A DNA stretch of 64,000 nt from Helicostylum pulchrum (lineage: Eukaryota; Mucoromycota; Mucoromycetes; Mucorales; Mucoraceae): positions 124,001 through 188,000 of the forward strand of contig JAIXMO010000007.1 of the NCBI GenBank assembly GCA_025677825.1. Direction: 5' to 3'. The stretch's first letter is position 1. The number at the start of each line of letters is the position of its first letter. Under the pieces are notes generated by a model. That model saw only the letters and a program-made list of their open reading frames with translations, made no database searches and was not told the origin of the DNA. Of this stretch, positions 59,961 to 64,000 are shown piece by piece. The position numbers were made by a program, and so were the translations under genes.

Positions 59961-61174
59961 GCTACGTTGAAAAAATAAATAACTAAGTAAGATACACGGT
60001 CTTTATTGCGCCAGCTGCAGTAAATTTATACTGAAGCTCAAAAAATTGGCCGTATTTGAAAGCAGTCACGACCGCCCGCCAGCGACAATTACATCTTTTT
60101 CTACAGGCGAATTTTAGGCTGGTACTGGCAACGAATACTGACAACCAGAGGAGAATGAACACTATTTACCTCACCCAAACAATAAACATTCATGTGCGCG
60201 ATTATAAAGAGGCTTTTTATTGAAGCAAGAGCTGTCTTTCTAAAAAGAGATAGTAAAACTCACTTATAAAAAACGTTTCGATGGGACCTATAAAAACTAT
60301 GCCGAAAAAAAAAACGCTATGCTAATAGTTTGTTAAACTTTTGGGTTTATCGATAGCTACTCTTACGACGCACAGTCTTGTAAACTGCGATTCTTGGGGA
60401 TGTTTATATAACATGGTTGTCTAATATTTGTACCTTGTTTCTCAGTCAAGTAAAAAAAAAAGGTACAAAGATCCTATTGGTTTAAATGCACTTTCGTGTA
60501 CACCAGGGACGCCACAGTAAATTAAAAGAAAACATTTTGGATACTTAGTTGCTGACAAAAGAACCTTGTTGGCGTACTTAACTTTCTCTTTCAGCAGTGG
60601 TAGATGATAATACGCGGCAAGTAAAAAGATGCCTTTGTTCATAAAATTTTGGCACATTGTATTGTTAATGCAGTTTTTCATAATAAGCTACAAGCAAGAA
60701 GATACAGATTAAAAGCTGCATAGTTATTCGATAGGTGGGATTTCATTTTTGAAGCCAATTTTTTTTTTAATTGCAGAGTAGTTATAATAAGAAAACATAA
60801 TTAATCTGAATATAAACTCTAAGGATATGCTCGAGAGGAGTACATTTTATAATTATTTATTAAATAAAAGGTAGTATAATAATGACCCAGCACTTTCTTT
60901 TGCTTAATCAAAACTGTCAAACATTATCGGTAGAGAAAAGTATGACATCGATATCTTACATATTAGAGAAAAGTAAGCTTATTAAGCTTATTTCGAACAG
61001 TTAGTATAAAAACAAAAGCGCTAAGTACTATTATAATGTAATATGAATTAGGTTGGACGTTGGCTTTCTCTTTTTAAGACGTCCGTTTAATATATTTTTT
61101 TTTGTCAGGATTAGTAAATTCGCATGATTTGTTTACTTTGTACTAAAGCTAAAAGTATCGAAAGAGTATACTCT

Positions 61175-61372
61175 TTTCTTTTATCCTATTGGCACTTTTT
61201 CATAAAAATATTAATCACATCTATATTTATAGCTCGAGCGAACTAGTAAAAAATACCAAAAGAAAGAAGTACCACTTTACTTTTTACAAGTAATAAATCA
61301 TGCCGAAAACCTCCCTCAAACCGAGCTCTCCTTTCATTGGCTCAATTTTTGTGAGGGCATTTTTTTTGTAAA
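61175..61372. repeat. Dispersed repeat C, copy 2
   Basis: Partner of 56824-57023, same orientation, 4.35 kb away. The core 61298-61372 is nearly identical to the first copy, including the ATTGG box; the outer 120 bases are more diverged. It is followed by a pyrimidine tract and an ATG at about 61449, the arrangement of promoters elsewhere in the window. Confidence 0.8.
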
Positions 61373-61677
61373 CACAAAACCCCCTCTTTTTTTCTTTTTT
61401 CCCTTTTTTTTTTCCTTATCTTTAATATTCAAGCTACTTTGATTTCTCATGGGAGGTTCCTTTTGGAGTGATTTGTTACCTCTTACTTTGCTTCCATAAT
61501 CAATTCAACATTGTTATGGTGGTTCTTCATCCTTTTCTGGTACCATTAGTTTTGGTCTGGAGCTGGCGCTCCTTTTTTTTATTTTTTTTATTTTTTAATG
61601 ACGAAAAAGCATCGTTTTCCCGTGGTGGGCATGCTGTGGTAAAAAAGCGTGGTTTTCCCGTGTTAAGTGGGCGCGCT

Positions 61678-61743
61678 GGTGTATGTGTATGTGTATGTGT
61701 ATGTGTATGTGTGTGTGTTTGTGCGTGTGTCTTCTTCTTCTTC
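61678..61743. repeat. (GTGTAT)n/(GT)n and (CTT)n microsatellite
   Basis: About five GTGTAT units, then GT units, then CTTCTTCTTCTT. Part of the G/T-rich block. A related imperfect repeat of GTGGTC followed by 8-11 T occurs at about 61892-61942. Confidence 0.85.
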
Positions 61744-62810
61744 ATGTCTTTATTTTTTTTAATGAGTTTTTATCCTTCTGGGTGGCCACCCTCTTATTTT
61801 ATAGGTAAGTACGCATATATTTATACATATAACATTTTATTAGATACCAACTTTTATCCTATTAGTGATTTTAAGAATATTGTTTCTAGTGTGGTCTTTT
61901 TTTTTTTGTGGTCTTTTTTTTGTGGTCTTTTTTTTTTTGTGGCCTTTTATCCTTGTTGTCTTTTATCCTTGCAAGTCTTTTTTTCCGGTGGTGGAAGCTC
62001 TCTGGTGCATTTGTTACGATATATTTGTTGGTGCTTTGCTTACTTTTGGTTTACTTTTGGTAAGTATTTTATGTTAACTTCATTAATATATGTATTATTA
62101 ACTTTACAATTAATTCAAGGTACTTTGGCTCTTGTGTATTTTGTTCTGTTGTCTTGTTCTGGTGTGAGTTATATGATAGGTTTGTCAGTCGGCTCCTGTA
62201 ATGGCATTTAAGACATATATACAAGGTTCTTTGCCCAAGCCAAAGAATCGGGAGCATGGTCGGCTTTAACAGTCGAGCTTATTGTTGTCTTTAAGGATGA
62301 TCTAGAAAGTAAGGCCTCTTACGTGAAGGAAACTTCATAGATACCCAGAAGTATAAGGAGGAATTCATTTGAGAACCACTTTGAGAAACTAGTTTGGAGT
62401 AGCTTGTAGTTTGCTTTATTTAAGAAACTTTCATTTCTTAAATAAGAATTTTTTGAACATTTACCTTTGTCCTCGGACAGAAGTATTACATATATTTAAC
62501 TTGATGAAAATGAAAAACAAAACCTCTCTGTAAAACTCTGGAGGTTACTTGGATTGAGATATTCTCAATCAATAAAGCCGTATCACTCTCTTCAAACTAT
62601 TACGCGAATTTGCGATGTTATTTTAGTTCTTCGTGAACACTATACTGAGTTGTTTAGACTCAAGCCCTTTTAACAATATGGTTTCGTGCATTTTTTTTAA
62701 AAACTTTCTCTTACGGATTTTCAGTGTATAGATAACTCGGACTATGGTAAGTATTTCTTTTAAAAGAAAGTAAGCCTAGCAGGAGATTTGGGTAAGACGT
62801 CCTGGAAAAA

Positions 62811-62831
62811 CCCATCCTTAAATAGAGCTGC
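62811..62831. repeat. TTTAAGGGT-family repeat, copy 4 (single end)
   Basis: CCCATCCTTAAATAGAGCTG, preceded by GACGTCCT as in the copy near 33790. Only one end is recognisable. Confidence 0.45.
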
Positions 62832-63362
62832 TAACGTATACTCTTACATCTCGGCCGTACACTATTAATACCTAAACAATCCATACACGAAATATAAGAT
62901 TAGAAAAAGTAAAGAAACACATCTTTTTTTCTCTTTGAGTTCAAATAAAGGGATAAACACCAGTGCCAAATCGAGAGGACCATACGTAGTAGGTACAGTT
63001 AATTTTAACATAGTGAGGGGAAAATTGAAAATGATCCTGTGAGTTGTCAAAAAAAGGAGAATTACAAAAGAAAATCCAGCCGTCAGCTACAGAGTTTAAT
63101 GGCTAAAAGGTAGTAACAAAATAGATACACACATCAATCATGACAGTTAGCTTTCGTTTTTCAACAGTAAGAAAAGGAAAATCCCAAGCTATAGTTAATG
63201 TGTCCAAAATAATTATGTAAGGCCATTGTTGCGAGTGTTGTATAGGTAAAAAGAGCTTTCAATTCAACTTTAAACCACGCTGATAACACGAGCGTATAAA
63301 ATAAATTTACCCTTTACTTTTTTTTCGTTCTTTTCGTTTCCAAAAGTCGCGGTTTTCAAAAA

Positions 63363-64000
63363 ATGGCATCTACAACTAAAGAACAACAAGTGACAAAACT
63401 ATTTACTGACTTGAAAGCAGCCGTAGATGATTACGACGATGAACTCAGTTTACAACTCTGTGACAAATTATTAAAGTTAAACCCTAATGATTACTTAACT
63501 TTACAATGTAAAGTCGTGACATTAATTCGTCTCGAAAAATACAAGGAATCGCTTACCATGATTGCTCGTCAATTCAAAAACTCTGATATTGATTTATCTT
63601 ATGAAAAGATGTACTGTTACTACAGAACAAACCAATTATTACCTGCCATGGAACTTTTACAAGAACTCAAGGCCAAGAGTACTCAACAAGACCCTTCTTT
63701 ATTGTATCTTGAAGCTCAATTGGTAATATATACATAAAACCCTATTTTTTTTTTTAGCAAGTACTAACAAGTAAAAAAAAAAGTTATACTCTCAAGGTCA
63801 ATTCGAAAAGACTATTAAAATCTACGAAACTCTTTTAAAGTCATCTGACAAGAATGATGGTTTTTATGATGAGATTCAAGTCAATTTATTAGCTGCTAAA
63901 GCCGGTTTATTATTCTCTTCCGATAAGGCCGAAGAAAAGGATAAGGCCGATTTAAAGGAAAGTGCTGACCTTTACGAAGTTGCCTATAACGCAGCTTCTG
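63363..64000 (+). CDS. SRP72: Signal recognition particle subunit SRP72 (5' part)
   Basis: Exons 63363-63722 and 63784 onward; the gene runs off the window, so only about 192 residues are seen. SRP72 pairs with SRP68 on the SRP RNA S-domain and is needed for co-translational targeting to the ER. The visible part is tandem TPR helices: LQLCDKLLKLNPNDYLTLQC, LIRLEKYKESLTMIARQF, YEKMYCYYRTNQLLPAMELL and LYSQGQFEKTIKIYETLL, in the order of the family's N-terminal TPR region, ending in NLLAAKAGLLF. The intron acceptor is an A-rich AAAG at 63783, which keeps phase. The basic RNA-binding C-terminus is expected beyond the edge. Confidence 0.88.

Larger units (their letters stand above)
59961..63362. 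other. 3.4 kb intergenic region with repeats and a G/T-rich block
   Basis: It holds repeat C copy 2 (61175-61372), then a T/C leader and a G/T-skewed block (about 61400-62250) with simple repeats, then a TTTAAGGGT-family end (62811-62831). The long frame 61468-62211 is created by the skew (Phe/Leu/Val/Cys runs) and is not called. A short frame around 62209-62340 reads like protein (FAQAKESGAWSALTVELI) but has no start or known match. The frame 60442-60681 (minus) is unassigned. Confidence 0.6.

Noticed and set aside
61468..62211. 247-codon frame with hydrophobic runs, possible membrane protein
   Set aside because: Composition is Phe/Leu/Val/Cys created by T/G simple repeats, includes the translated GTGTAT microsatellite, and has no family match or upstream start in good context.

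Overview
The window is nuclear DNA from a fungus, most probably an early-diverging one in the Mucoromycota (Mucorales-like). This is inferred, not proven. The intergenic DNA is very AT-rich, with long A and T runs. Genes carry many short GT-AG introns (about 45-110 bp) and often have T- or CT-rich tracts just before the ATG. The gene set mixes fungal hallmarks (chitin synthase, RTA1-like protein, Zn2Cys6 factor, septin, pyruvate decarboxylase) with a BAR-PH-ArfGAP-ankyrin protein of the animal ACAP/ASAP type. Nineteen protein genes are supported; all exon joins were checked for reading phase and each gives a frame divisible by three. No tRNA, rRNA or CRISPR array was seen.

Layout: 1-2.8 kb is repeat-bearing intergenic DNA. 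A bHLH factor (2.8-3.5 kb) is followed by a 3.9 kb gene-poor stretch with a Tc1/mariner scrap. Then come chitin synthase (7.4-10.2), BCKDH E1-alpha (11.2-12.7), a 16-exon BAR-PH-ArfGAP-Ank gene (12.9-16.0) and a Zn2Cys6 factor (16.2-17.5, minus). Pyruvate decarboxylase (19.9-21.7), ARL1 (23.4-24.3, minus), PEX7 (25.0-26.2), a SAM methyltransferase (26.3-28.0, minus) and pyruvate kinase (29.0-30.6, minus) follow. From 30.6 to 36.4 kb lies a repeat island with a decayed Helitron. The second half holds an RTA1-like protein, a Munc13/MUN-C2 protein divergently paired with AP-3 sigma, a septin-like GTPase, a LARGE-type glycosyltransferase, MOB4/phocein, exportin-1 and a CLASP-family protein. SRP72 runs off the right edge.

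Working together: pyruvate kinase and pyruvate decarboxylase are consecutive steps of fermentative glycolysis, and both show C-ending codon preference typical of highly expressed genes. Chitin synthase, ARL1, ArfGAP, AP-3 sigma, Munc13-like protein, septin and CLASP are all parts of polarised secretion, vesicle traffic and cytoskeleton. No operon-like or metabolic-cluster logic is visible; the neighbours look like an ordinary eukaryotic gene order.

The most unusual material is in the intergenic islands. I found two copies of a ~400 bp repeat whose minus strand preserves the same protein sequence, and a broken Helitron Rep (HUH/Y2) abutting one copy. There is also a non-LTR reverse transcriptase scrap with YADD, a dispersed short family sharing a TTTAAGGGT motif (four sites), and a ~200 bp repeat duplicated on both sides of the CLASP gene with a near-identical 75 bp core containing an ATTGG (CCAAT) box. 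Two short tandem arrays (24 bp x5 and 63 bp x2.5) were also found. I did not find convincing evidence for a wholly new biological system; the strongest candidates are the unknown protein family preserved in the 400 bp repeats and the duplicated CCAAT-containing element.
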